From NCBI RefSeq assembly GCF_020520425.1, contig NC_079492.1:58899042-58963041 (forward strand): a stretch of DNA of 64,000 nt, read 5' to 3'. The notes beneath the pieces were generated by a model, which was not told the origin of the DNA, made no database searches, and saw only the letters and a program-made list of their open reading frames with translations. Numbering within the stretch: the first letter of the stretch is position 1; each line of letters starts with the position of its first letter. Below, in pieces: positions 10,569 through 22,279 of the stretch. The position numbers were made by a program, and so were the translations under genes. The DNA comes from Spinacia oleracea (Eukaryota > Streptophyta > Magnoliopsida > Caryophyllales > Amaranthaceae).

Positions 10569-13500
10569 CTTTTTCTCCTAGTCATTTCAAGAAAATCATA
10601 TAAATATACAAGTTTTGGCACTGATAGAATACAACTGTGAATTTGATAATTCATCTCAAAATGTAGCCATATATCATATATGCAGTACAGATCAGAAAGA
10701 CAACAGTACATAAAGACAGATTAGAAAGACAGATTAGAAAGACAGATCAAAAAGACAACAGTATAGATCAGAGGGACAGATCAGAAAGACAACAATACAG
10801 ATCAAAAAGACAATAGCACAGATCACAGAGCTGATCAACAGACTTGGTACAAACCTGATCAACAATACAGAGGCAAACAACTTAGAAAAATAACAGATCA
10901 GAAAGCAGCAGCACATCCAGCATGGTCAACTTTGGAACATAACACACAAGTCAACATTTCAGGTTATAAACAGTAGAACATTACTGAACATGTGGGTACG
11001 TTTGTGTCTGCTTGCTCTCTCAACTTAAGCCACTGTATTGCCTTCAAATGAGGTCTTAGCTCTGACTGGGGGACTAGAAATGGCTAAGAACCTAGGAATC
11101 AAAAAGCTGGAAGTTCAGATTGACTAGAGTTTTTGTTAGAATTAAGTTCTGAATTTGATAGTTCTGAATTTGAAAGCTCTAAGTTCTGAATTAAGTTCTA
11201 ACACTGCAGTAGCTGTCAAGTATATCTTCTACCTAAGTCAGACCTTAATTCCATAAACATGATTCAAGTGCTATCAAATGTAATTCTAAGAGTTGTTAAA
11301 TCCTAAAAATTGTATAACTAGATATATTGTATGTTACCGACGACAACCATTCATACCGCCAATAATCAAATGCAATTACATAACAAGTGCTTCAATATTC
11401 TACTCATAGGCTATTACGTCCACAGCTGCTGCAAATGGATGAATGAAGTTCCAAAAACGTCCTACAATCCTAATACTTCTAGGCTGGAAGGACTGTGTAA
11501 TGAACCAAACTGACTTGGCTCGTTTCCAGTGGCTGTAACTAACAAGTAAGGTGAATTACATAGGGCCAGGGTGCCATTGTGTCCCTTGGTTCATTGGCGA
11601 TCAGATAGCAGGCAAGCTCAGTCTTCGTGTACAACAGTTAGATGTACGCTGTGAGACCAAGACCAAGGTCGGTCTCCCTATGTCTTACTAAATTAATGCT
11701 AACAATTTTCTTACTTTTTCTGAAGCTCGATATTTACGTAGTAATGTAGTTATATTGTTATACTTTAGTTTTTTTGGACAATGAGTGTAGAATGATATGT
11801 GCAGGAGAATGTGTTTGTCAATGTTATTGCTTCTATTCAATATCGTGTCCTGGCAGGAGTGGCAGAGAAAGCAAGTGATGCATTTTACAAGCTCAACGAC
11901 ACTCAATCTCAAATTCTACAGCAGAAGAAGTTATTAACAACCTAACCAAAATCACCATATTATTGCTAATCAACCTAACCAAAATCAGCAGAAGAAGTGA
12001 TGCAGACTGCTAAGACACCCTTTCTTTTTAACAACCTAACCAAAATCACCAGATTATTGCTAATCAACGCAAAATAATCTAATTAACAAGAACACTTAAA
12101 ACAGGTTCTTTGAAGGCTTATGCAGGAACAGAGTTCATAAATTTCGTCATATTAAGAAAATTGAAGTTCATAAAAAATCATTACCAGCCAACCACCAGAA
12201 GACATCAACTGACAAAGTGCATATATTTCGTCATATTAAGAAAATTGAAGGTTAAAAAGTCAAATTGATCAGGACTTCCGTAAATCATTGCAAGTAACAG
12301 ACTGGAAAGTGGAAACTGGTTCAATGAAGCTCAAAAGTACATATGCTAAAAATAGTGGATGTCAAATGTCTACACAGGCATATAGCTACACTGAGCAGTG
12401 TCCGTGTTCTGCCAGCAATGCTTTATGAAATGCAGTAATCTACACCAAAAATTAAACCAAAAGAAGCAAAATCAGAAAGATATTACTAGTGCTGAAGTCC
12501 CGCTTCAAACGCTTCACAACAACAACAACCCAATTTCAGGGAATTGAAAGGAATTTACAGACGGACTGTCTGTTTGATAAGTGGTAATGAATATCAGAAA
12601 ATAAAGTTTTATGAAATTTTGTGGCGGAAACCATGGATCAATTCCCATGGTAATGCCAATTACCCCAATGTATCTCATTATAAAAAAGTTAGTTAAGGAA
12701 GATTTTAAGTTTTGCATTAAACTCATCAATGAAACTGTTGTAACTGATTATGAATCAAGATATTTTCAGTTTTGCATTCAACTGATCAATGGAACTGATG
12801 AACTTATCAAGTTTTGCATTCGAAAATTATGATAAACGAGCACTGTAATACTGCACGTTGACGTTGGGTTTGTTGAGTTCTACCCTATCCAATCAGACTA
12901 GTGGCCTTCCTACTTTAAGAAGAAAAGAATCACAGCTAACAAGTAGAACCAGCAAACAACAGATGAACCTATACAATATATATGGGAATTACTCAAGACT
13001 GGAAGCCATGCATGTGAAATCTGTTGGATCAACCAATGCAAATGAATTCAGTAGTCGTTCCTATTGCTAATTTTCTCTGATACAGTTGAATCTTATCCTT
13101 TTACTATAATGTTCTATATCTCTGTTGTTGCTGTGAACGTCATATTTAGACTCCTCACGCCTACAAGTTATAACTGCAATAAATAATCCAAACAAATATA
13201 ATGATGGATGAGAATTTTTGAGTCTTTCACGCGGGATTGATAAATTTTTTGCTGTGCTTGTAGCTTGCTGCGGGTGACTGAAAGGGGAAAATTTAGTAAA
13301 TGGGAAAAGGACAAAGAGCAACCAAACCCTTTGGTTGGTAGATTGGCTGGAAGTGAGTGGGTTGGGAGAATTGAAGTTGAAAGACTCAAGGACATTTCTG
13401 CAAGTGTTAACCTATATTCAGACCGGTATTCCACAAGCAAGATCCTTTTTGCTGGGTCTAAGGACATTTCTAAAATTGCCTGCAATTGCACATACACTAT

Positions 13501-14642
13501 GACTTAGCACATGATAAAGCCAGCCCAAGCTAAAGCAAGCAGAAGTTATATGAGGCTAATCTCAGCTAGGCTCACAACAGCAAGTCAGCAAGCTAGCTGC
13601 CAGTTTGACAAACCTCTCACACAGACAAACTGCAGTGTCATATCCGTACTTATATATATATCCTTCATTTCATTTGTCAATTTCATCGCCTATGGAATTA
13701 TCCACCACTCCTAAATATTCATCACCGTTCACCAGTACTCTCTAAATAGACAGCAGATCATAGTTATTCAAGAAGAAATACTTACTCTTAAATCCTACTT
13801 CCTCAACATTTAACCTAAAAAGACACAGATTCAAAACGCCCAAAAGATTTGATTGTGAACGCCTGAACGGTGACAGAAGGGAAACTGTATTATAAACTCG
13901 TGGGCTAAAGAATTAGGTGCGACTGTCAAAATTCAGAAATACATAAGCTAAAACTTTGAACCAATCAATTCACTAAAATGGAAATACAATACATCAGCAA
14001 ATCAGGTAGACCCAACCAATCAAGTTACTAAAATGGAAATACAGTTCATCAGCAAATCTTCGCAGAACTGATTGTACTGAACCCATAGACTACGCTTAGG
14101 GAATGTTTTCAAATTAAAAAGCCACCAACTATGATTTCAGATTTCAGATTTCAGATTTCAACCAACCCATAGGCTAGCCAATCAGATTTCAGCTAGCGGC
14201 CCTTGTCACGTGGACGTTGCGTTTGTTAAGTTCTACCCTATCCAATCAGCTCATTTAGTGACTTTCCTACTTTCAGAAGAAAAGAATCACAGCTAATAAG
14301 TACAACCAGCAAATAACAGATGAACCTATGCAACATGACATCACAGACAGCCTGCCTAGGACAAACATCACAGAAATTAACAAGTATTCAAAGTATTGCA
14401 GGTGAATGCTAATTAACAAATTCGAAACAGCAACAAACAGAAGTAGATAAGCAAACTGAAGTTCAGAATTAGCAGACCAAGAATATCAGAACAACAGCTA
14501 AAAGATCAACTAATTGTGCCACAAGGCCGGACATTCGGAACAGTAGCAACAGGTATAAACTTAGAATCACAGGCACGAAGCAGATACATCAGGCAGATCA
14601 GTAGATTATGAATTCAAGTTGAATATGTGGTAGAAGACATAC
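10569..14642 (-). other. Large (~4.1 kb) TNPA intron with internal duplications
   Basis: No credible coding exon was found here. It contains a run of agatcagaaagacaacagta-like imperfect repeats (10680-10900). A segment at 10860-10990 recurs at 19855-19980. A pair of ~130-bp segments, 12850-12985 and 14205-14340, share gttctaccctatccaatcag and gaaaagaatcacagctaa. Short frames (for example 11331-11513 and 12611-12832) have no family features. Confidence 0.55.
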
Positions 14643-15309
14643 CAGTTCAATCCTAACTTGCTCAGATGATTTAGATCCTTAGCAATGGATAAGAGTTGCT
14701 TTTCCGGGCTTCTTTCTGTTAATAGAACATTGATCAGATTTCTTTTTGAAGGCTTCAGTTGCTCTCAACGCTGCAAGTCGTTTCCTAATTCTTGGGTGAC
14801 ACCATTTAGCACGGTAGCCTTTTGTTCTAAACATCTTACACACTACACCCGAAAGCCGCCTAGAACACTTTTGTCGCCATCCTTTCTTTACCAGTATAGC
14901 CATCGAAGGATCCCAAGAGAACTTAGTCTTTTATTAAGCATGAAAGCACCAATTGTTAATGAATGATTGATTTATGAGAAGAAAATAAAGACTCAGAAGG
15001 TGTATAAAAAAGAAATCTTTCACCTTAAAGGCCTTCCACCATATTCCTTGTGCTTCTATGGGAACTTTTTTCCAATTGCTCCATGGTCCCTTAAAATAAG
15101 TCTTATATGAAGTTTCAAGGACTTCATTAACAACTTCACGAGAATAGAACCTGTTTCAAAAAAACTTAGAAACCACCCACATATAAAATATATACAATGA
15201 AAATTAAATTCAGTTAGAGGTACTCACCATAGCCCATCAGTTTTGTGCAAAATTTGAGTAGCACCAGGATTACCCGTTTCATCAGGAAATTCAGCTCCAT
15301 TTCCATTAG

Positions 15310-15310
15310 G

Positions 15311-15355
<45 letters not shown>
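15310..15355. repeat. (ATC)n microsatellite encoding poly-Asp in TNPA
   Basis: About 15 uninterrupted ATC units on the plus strand, read as GAT/Asp codons in the minus-strand TNPA exon 1. Length polymorphism would change an acidic tract without changing the frame. Confidence 0.9.
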
Positions 15356-15420
15356 GGTTTCCATCTCACGCCGATGAGTAGGTTGTTCTTCCATGGCAAA
15401 ATCATGTACTTCATCTCGCA

Positions 15421-15540
15421 CTGGGGGAGAAGCATGGCGATTTCGGGGCACTGGGGGAGAAGCATGGCGATTCCGAGGCACAAGGGGAGAAGCATGGAGA
15501 TTCCCGGGCACTGGGGGAGAAGCATGGCGATTCTGGGGCA
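15421..15540. repeat. 30-bp minisatellite in TNPA exon 1, four units
   Basis: Four consecutive 30-bp units (ctgggggagaagcatggcga + ttccgaggca-like). In the minus-strand frame each encodes the ten residues R-N-R-H-A-S-P-P-V-P with small changes. The length is a multiple of three, so copy number can vary without breaking the frame. Confidence 0.88.
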
Positions 15541-16089
15541 CAGTTCGAGGCCTAGTGATAGCACCCCTCAAGCCACGTCTAGTATTAACCATTATCAATC
15601 AACCTGCACGCCATAAAATGAGAAGAGAAAAGGTAACAAAGGCACTATAACAATATAAATATTTTGAATTAAAGAGGCAGAAAGCTATATTTATACGTTT
15701 ACAGGAAAAATAAAACTTAATTAGTCAAACTTGTAAAACAAGAAGCTACAAACACACAACATTTATTTAAATAATTTAAAAATTGTGAAATATTAATCTA
15801 GAAAAATCTTGAAATATGTGATTGTAAATTATAATCTAGAATAATCTTAGGAAATATCTAGAGCTAACCTAGAAAAATCTAGTAACTAAAATGTCTAGAA
15901 TTGTCCAAAGAAAAATCTAGATAGATGAGGGGAATAAAAAATCTAGATACCAGAACACAACAACTATAAATATGTTGTATATGCATAAGTTTAATTTAAA
16001 GGGGAGTCAATCAAGAGAGCTCCTCAAATTTCTATAAAAAATAAAGTCAAAATAAAATTAGGTAACATGTCCTAATCTAAAATAAACTA

Positions 16090-16185
16090 TCTTCCTCTTC
16101 CTCCTCTTACTCTTCCTCTTCCTCTTCCGCCGCCTCCTCCTCCTCCTCCGCCTCCTCCTCCTCCTCCTCCTCCTCCTCCACCTCC
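16090..16185. repeat. CTC/CTT-rich tract encoding the acidic tail of TNP2
   Basis: Trinucleotide-rich cctcctcct sequence is read on the minus strand as a run of Glu with a few Ala. It forms the last ~30 residues of the TNP2 exon 4. Confidence 0.85.
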
Positions 16186-19100
16186 TCATATTCATGAGAG
16201 GAAAGCACTTGAGTTTCTTCATCGCTTTCTACAAATTCTTCGGCCTGAAACTCGGATAGCAATGAAGGGTTTTCATTGGCTAGTAATTGGAAAGCCATAG
16301 GATCAATTGGGGCATCAATAATTCCCCTTGCCTTTACATCAAAAACAAACCACCATTGATTTCTTCCAATGTTGTTAGTTGGAGAAGGAGCATAATAGAC
16401 TTGCTCAACTTGGTAGGCCAGTACAAACGGGTCATACTTTGGATATCTCTTTGAATGATTCACCTCAACAAGATTGTACTTTTCATGTATCCTAGTACCA
16501 CGTCCAACATCAAACCAATCACACTTAAACAACATTGTTGTGTGACGCTTTCTTGCTCCGACATAAGTCAATTCCACCACTTCTTGAAGAATGCCATAAA
16601 AATCATCTCCCTGGACACTTTTTACACAAACACCATAGTTCATAGTTGACTTATTCTTTCCATAAGCAAACGTATGAAAATGATATCCATTAATGTGATA
16701 TCGATTGAATTTTCGAACTCTTGTCAGTGGTCCTGATGCCAATGAGCGAATAATGTCAGTATTAATGCCCTTTTTCAATACCTATAATAATAGATGGAGC
16801 AATATGTCACTATGGTTATTGACTTGAATGATCAAAATACAAGTTAATATAAATATAAATATAATATATATTTGTGTACTTATCACAAAGATTAACTTAC
16901 ATAGTCCCTGAACCAATCAGGATATTTGTCTTCGCATTTAATCCAAACTTCATCTGAATTTTGACACCTTCGCTCGCTTATCATTTGTTCTTCAAATAAA
17001 CTGTTAATTATTTTAGTATTTACACATATTAAGGACTTGTAGGTAATATATATATAATTTAAAATCAAATAATATTACCTTTGATATTGTTGTAATATTT
17101 CACAATTACTTAGAACATATCGATGAGCGACTTTGTAATCCTTTTCATCAAGGTAACAAAATTGGCCTTCCGAAGAACTATGCCCAATAATTGAAGAAAA
17201 CATCTCAGGTAGATCGGGATCAATGTTTGATTCATTATCAACACATGTACCCAATCCTAAATCTTTCACCTTACAGTTAACATCTTCTTCAAAGTAAAGA
17301 GAGCAAAAATTTGTTATCTCCTCTAGTAGGTAAGCATTGCAAATTGAGCCTTCCACTCGAGCTTTATTACCCACCTTCTTTTTTAAATGGTATACAAACC
17401 TAGAGGGTAAAATTATTTGTTATAAATCTTATAACTATATTATTAAAATAATTAAAGTTCTACAAGAATTTAGAATGTTACCTCTCAAAAGGGTACATCC
17501 ACCTATACTGAACCGGGCCACCAACTTTTGCCTCATAAGGCAAATGAATAGGAAGATGTTCCATTGAATTGAAAAATCAGGTGGAAATATTCTCTCTAAC
17601 TTGCAAAGAATTTCAGGAATATTATCCTCTAAGCGCTCCATGTGATCAACTTTCAAGGTGGTTGAGAAAAGATCTCTAAAAAATTGGCTCAATTCAGTGA
17701 TTACATTCCACTCATTTAGGGGCAACAAATCTTTAAAAACGACAGGAAGCAACCGTTGCATAAAAACATGGGAATCATGACTTTTCATACCGAATAGCTT
17801 ACATTCCTTTAAATCGACGCAATAGCCTAAATTTGAAGCATAACCATCAGGAAACTTTAGTTTCTTCACCCATTCACAAACAAGTTTCCTTTTATCTTTG
17901 GGCAACACAAAAGGAGCATTCAGCATTATGGTTACTTCCTTCCCTTTACTGTTAACAACATCTCGAGCCTCCAACTTCCGTCGTTTACAATACACTTTCA
18001 AGTCTCTTCTTGCCTTCACATTGTCTTTAGTTTTCCCCTTGACATCCATTACAGTGTGAAACACATTATCAAACACATTTTTTTCGATGTGCATGAAATC
18101 AAGATTATGACGTATCAAGAGTTTGCTCCAATATGGAAGCTCCCAAAAGACACTCTGCTTTGTAAAATGGTGCAAAACACCAAACCCTTCTGGACGGTCA
18201 ACTTCATCCCTTATACACTCAAGGGTTGTTGGAATCAAAGATACACGATTCCAAACTTCTTCTCCACTCAATCGTGGCGGGGGAGAAGAGTTTTCAACTG
18301 TGTCTTTGCGAAAAGCACTCTTATTTTTTCGAAAAGCGTGATCACGGGGTAAAAACGGTCGATGACAATCAAACCAACTTTGTTTTCCACCATTGGTAAG
18401 AGTGAATGCCTTAGTCTTTTCCATACAATAAGGACAAGATAATCTACCTGCCGTGCTCCATCCCGAAAGCATGCCATATGCCGGAAAATCACTGATTGTC
18501 CAAAGCAATGCAACCTTCATTTGGAAATTTTGTTTCTTAGGGATGTCATAAGTCGGCAATCCTACCTCCCATAGTTGTTTTAATTCTTCAATAAGAGGTT
18601 GCAAGAACACATCCAGATTCCCTTTTGGGCTTTTTGGACCTGGAATTATCAAACTTAGAAACATAAAAGGTTTCTTCATGCACAACGAGGGTGGAAGATT
18701 ATAAGGAGTCAAGATGACGGGCCAACAAGAATATTGCCTCCCGGTCTTCCCGAACGGTGAAAATCCGTCGGCACAAAGACCAAGTCGAACATTTCGAGGC
18801 TCGGCGGCAAACGATTCATACTCCTTATCTAGGTGCTTCCATGCCTCTCCATCACTTGGATGAGACATTAGGCCATGAGCTCGAGGATTATCATTGTGCC
18901 ACCTCATTTTCTCAGCAGTAGATTTTGTTGCATATAGTCTCTGCAATCTCGGGCCGATAGGGAAATAAATCAGAACGCTATGAGGAGAATTGTTGCTATT
19001 TTCCCTTATTGTCTTATAACGACTTTCCTTACAATAAAGACATTCTTTGAGATCTTTGTGTTCCTTCCAAAATAACATGCAACCATTTGGACATACATGT

Positions 19101-19732
19101 ATCCTTTGGTGAGGAAGCTCTAGCCCTGCAAGTAGCTTCTTTGTCTTGGAAAAACTATCAGACATCTTACTTTCATCCGGGCACATGTCTCTCATCAAGG
19201 AAGCAACGTCGTCTACGCCTTTTATAGGAATATTATACTCACACTTGATGTTAGCCAGCCTTGCAGCAGCCGCTAACAAAGACAACTTAGAACCATCATG
19301 TAATGGATCCTGAGCTGCCTTCAACATGTCAAAGAACTTCTTGAAACTAGGATGCGGTTCCTCTTCAATATCTTCTAAATGACCTTCTTGTGCAAAAGCA
19401 TCTTGCACCATGCTTATATAAGGGTTAGAGGCATCCTCAGTGGATGTGGAGCAAGAACTTTGAGAATTTTTCTGGGAGTGTAATTCCCCGTGATAAACCC
19501 ACTGGAAATAGTTAGGCTTAAAACCAAACTTATAGAGATGCTCCTTTACAGTGTCTATATCTTGATATGGAATATTTCGACACTTTGCACATGGACATTT
19601 CATCATACCATCTAACACAACATTATCTTTGGTGGTAGCAAACGCAATAAATTCACCGACCTTGTTAGCAAAGGTTGGGCTAAGAAAATTTCCCTCTAAC
19701 CTATTATACATCCATTCTCGATTATCCCTCAT
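16107..19732 (-). pseudogene. TNP2 transposase of the CACTA element, four exons, one-base frameshift
   Basis: Exons on the minus strand are 19732-17482, 17399-17079, 17000-16901 and 16781-16107, all with GT-AG borders and compatible phases. Exon 1 has a Cys-rich transposase-associated domain (about residues 3-82, KCPCAKCRN) and a CPNGCMLFW Cys cluster near 214. It then has the Transposase_21 core with LCADGFSPFG (Asp322) and ISDFPAYG (Asp415), and LDFMHIEKN (about 544). The DUF4218 region starts near 660. Exon 4 carries a DUF4216 region ([18 protein letters not shown]) and a Glu-rich tail. At about 17571-17576, after Phe720, one T is missing from a T run. The expected motif (SMEHLPIHLPYEAKVGGP) continues in the next frame to the splice site. 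The exon sum is 3,347 nt, one short of a multiple of three. TNP2 catalyses excision and insertion. The start ATG follows a possible acceptor tgcag, so a 5' leader intron is likely. Confidence 0.92.
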
Positions 19733-20360
19733 AATAGAAACTGCATAACATTTAAACATGAATGCGGAGTAATTGTTTAGATAATAATTATGATGATGAT
19801 GAACACTAACAACAATAACAGTAGTAGTCGTCTTGTGAGGCAGGTACGAAAGTACAGAGGCAAACAACTTAGAAAAATAACATATCAAAAAGCAGCAGCA
19901 CATCCAGCATGGTCAACTTTGGCCTTAACACACAAGTCAACATTTCTGGTTATAAACAGTAGAACATTACTGAGCACAACAACAAACAGAACTAGATCAA
20001 CAAACTGAGGTTCAGAACTTAGCAAACCAGGAATATTAGAACTTAGCATACCAGAAATATGCGAACTCAGCAGACCGGGAATATCAGAACTTAGCAGACC
20101 CTGTTTCAAGCAGCTTGACAGAATTGGTAGTCCATCATTAACCTAAATTGCGATTAAACCACCTCTAATTAACTATACTGCTACTTAGTTTACTTTTTAT
20201 TCTTTCTTGACTAAGGATCAAATAAGTCTAATCCATATTCTCTGTTGAGATTGTTTTCAAGCATTTTCACTCTAATGTCAGCTAGTGGTATCCTACTTAT
20301 TTTCTGTTATCAATCCCCCATCTTGCTGGAAAAAGTTCCAATTATCATGCATTTTGTGAT
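19733..20360 (-). other. 5' leader/intron of the CACTA transcript with duplicated segments
   Basis: 19855-19980 repeats 10860-10990 (gaggcaaacaacttagaaaa, agcagcagcacatccagcat, ggttataaacagtagaacat). 19970-20060 is also similar to 14425-14500. At 20020-20100 there is a short tandem repeat of cagaacttagcaIaccag type (gaacttagca + taccagaaat). No coding exon is supported. Confidence 0.5.
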
Positions 20361-20365
20361 CTAAG

Positions 20366-20494
20366 TCAAGCTCAACAGCTGTGGATATTTATGATGCCGT
20401 TGCTGCATCGCTTGCTGAAAGAAAAAAGGGGAACCTGTTAACTGAATTCTTAAGGAACATCAAGGGGAACATTTATGACGACGCATGGGATGAG
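20366..20494 (+). pseudogene. Possible captured host-gene exon (43 codons), gene not identified
   Basis: An open stretch with protein-like composition (AVDIYDAVAASLAERKKG, then NLLTEFLRNIKGN and DDAWDE) is flanked by a possible acceptor (tctaag) and a good donor GAG|GTATTT. It runs on the plus strand, opposite to the transposase genes. I could not place the family. It is best explained as a host exon captured by the CACTA element, but a chance frame is not excluded. Confidence 0.4.
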
Positions 20495-21471
20495 GTATTT
20501 TCTTTGACTAACAATGACTTTGGGGTCAACTACGTGAGCAAGTGAAAGTTCGATGTGTTCATCAGATTATTGTGCTTGTGGTTTTGTTATAACATGGAAC
20601 ATGGTTTTCTTCTAAAAGTTGTATAGATTAGTCACAGATTTAGTCATTTAAAAATCGTTGTCAGAATATGAGTTTTTGCAGAATGTGAATTTGAACACCA
20701 AACAGTAAATCTAAACACACAAATAGATTTGTTGCCTCTCCACCTCCACATCATAAACTTAAGAAGATAGACTGATTCAGATTCCAGCACTCCCAAGAAC
20801 ATGCTCGAAAAAAGGTAACAACTAACCAACCAGCAATCCTAGCTCCAATGAACTTGTTACTTGCCACTCTATGGACTGTCTAATGCAAGTCGAACACACT
20901 AAACTTACAAATCCAGCAAGAATCTAAGCTCCAACATATTGGCAAGGAAAATTCGAATCTACATCAAAATATTATTAAATTCATCAATTTGAAAACCCCA
21001 CCAAGAATTCAAGACTTAAACAGAATCCAAGTGGCAGCCAAAATTCCACAACTCAATTCAGAATCTTTACTAAAAACACACTAAATTCTAAGCACCAAAA
21101 TGAAAGAACATAGCCTTTCAAAGATTCTCACACTTAGAACAGAAAAATAAGGCGAAATTCAACCAAATAAGAAAATCAAATTCAGAATTAAATCCAAAAT
21201 TGAAATCAATTAAAATTGAAAGAGTTTACTAACTGGGCAACAACAAGAAAGGAGAAAAGAAAAAAATGGTTGGGTGGGAACTTTGAAGCATGATGTTTTT
21301 CACAACTATCTCCCTGTTCACAACCTTGGATACCAATTTAATGGCGTTATGGCAGTAACTACATATACTTAGATACTTGCACACTCTCACTGTCATACCT
21401 TCTACAGCTTTTAACAAGCCAAAGGATACTGCGAGCTTCTCACTATGTCCCCTCAATATTTGTAATTTCTC

Positions 21472-21834
21472 TTATTGTCCTACATCATGAAGCACTGAGC
21501 TAGTATCAGGAACATAACCATATTTACTGATCTTCTCCTCTAATACACTCCACATTTCTCGAATCTCTTCTGATTTAGAAAGCATGTGATCACCAACCAC
21601 AAAATTATAAATCTTCCCTCCAACTTCAATCCAACTACAGCCAGCATCTTTCTGAAGACCTTTCTCCCTCATCTTTTCCCTCACACTTCTAACATCGCCC
21701 CACTTACCTGATTGTGCTAGTATATTTGATACTAAAACATAGTTCTCTACCCTATTTGGATCTAGTTGTAGCAGTTTCTCAGCTGCCATTCTTCCTAAAT
21801 ACTTATTGCCATGAGTCCTACAAGAGCTAACCAA
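21472..21834 (-). pseudogene. Pentatricopeptide-repeat (PPR) protein fragment, E/E+ region
   Basis: The ~120-residue frame matches the C-terminal E and E+ motifs of plant PLS-class PPR proteins: SSCRTHGN, then AAEKLLQLDP, NYVLVSNI, GLQKDAGCSWIEVGGKIYNF, and YGVPDT-type YGYVPDTSSVLHDV. It stops after VLHDVGQ, where a DYW domain would start. No repeats of the PPR array precede it. PPR proteins bind organellar RNA; this fragment cannot. It is inside the CACTA element and in the same orientation as its genes, so it is likely a captured fragment that may be transcribed as part of the leader. The first codon shown is TTG; the frame simply begins in mid-protein. Confidence 0.85.
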
Positions 21835-21959
21835 ATGTCTTTCACAAACTCCATTGCTTCATACAGGTATGTCATTGATTTTTCTGGAAATCTGGAGAAA
21901 GTTGTCTCTCTATTCTCTCCTCTTCTAGCCCCCTTAACTAGCAACCTTTTAGTTGACCA

Positions 21960-22110
21960 GAAATACTGTCATGTGCAGGATGTTGTCACACCCCAGCCTC
22001 CTACCAAACCCCAGCCTCCTACCAAACCCCAGCCAGTAAAAAAGCTGCCCCCACAGACCTCTTCAGACAGGCTAAAACTTGGAACTTACTCAGATTAAGG
22101 GTAGTGATAT
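21960..22110 (+). other. Proline-rich short frame, uncertain
   Basis: A direct repeat of cagcctcctaccaaacccc gives QPPTKPQPPTKPQP. It is preceded by a possible acceptor (tcatgtgcag) and ends at a TAA. It could be another captured exon end (ERLKLGTYSD-like tail, read as DRLKLGTYSD) but there is no family match. Confidence 0.25.
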
Positions 22111-22279
22111 CATCAGGTTTCCATTTGGCAGTGTATCAACCCACTCATTAACACTAATTCAATCACACAATTCAGAAAATCAATTGGAAAAAAAACCCAG
22201 AGGAACACTCTAACTGAAGTTAAATAAATAAATAAAGATAAATGACTCAATTTTAATAATTAAGGATAAGAATAAATAC

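Larger units (their letters stand above)
9970..15592 (-). pseudogene. TNPA-like CACTA protein (plant En/Spm, Ptta-type), five exons, one in-frame stop
   Basis: I read five minus-strand exons: 15592-15228, 15150-15024, 14927-14643, 10568-10476 and 10386-9970. All introns are GT-AG and phases match throughout, totalling 1,287 nt (428 codons plus stop). Exon 1 holds four 10-residue repeats (RNRHASPPVP-like) and a run of 15 Asp. Exons 2-3 hold the conserved core (FKGPWSNWKKVP, FSWDPS, VKKGW, EAFKKKSDQ). Exon 4 has the typical RPPTPSEVYYKGH. Exon 5 has GRVYGLGNA and a coiled coil. In En/Spm this protein binds the subterminal repeats. At codon 247 (14679-14681) a TAA interrupts the motif that normally reads HTGGS, while the frame continues on both sides. 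The start is the ATG at 15592 (MVNTRRGLRG). The intron between exons 3 and 4 is about 4 kb. Confidence 0.85.

Noticed and set aside
15421-15540. Possible CRISPR-like array (30-bp repeats)
   Set aside because: Units are contiguous with no spacers, and the genome is a plant.
15214-15650. Poly-Met, poly-Ile and Gly/Trp-rich frames
   Set aside because: Other frames of the ATC and 30-bp repeats inside TNPA exon 1.
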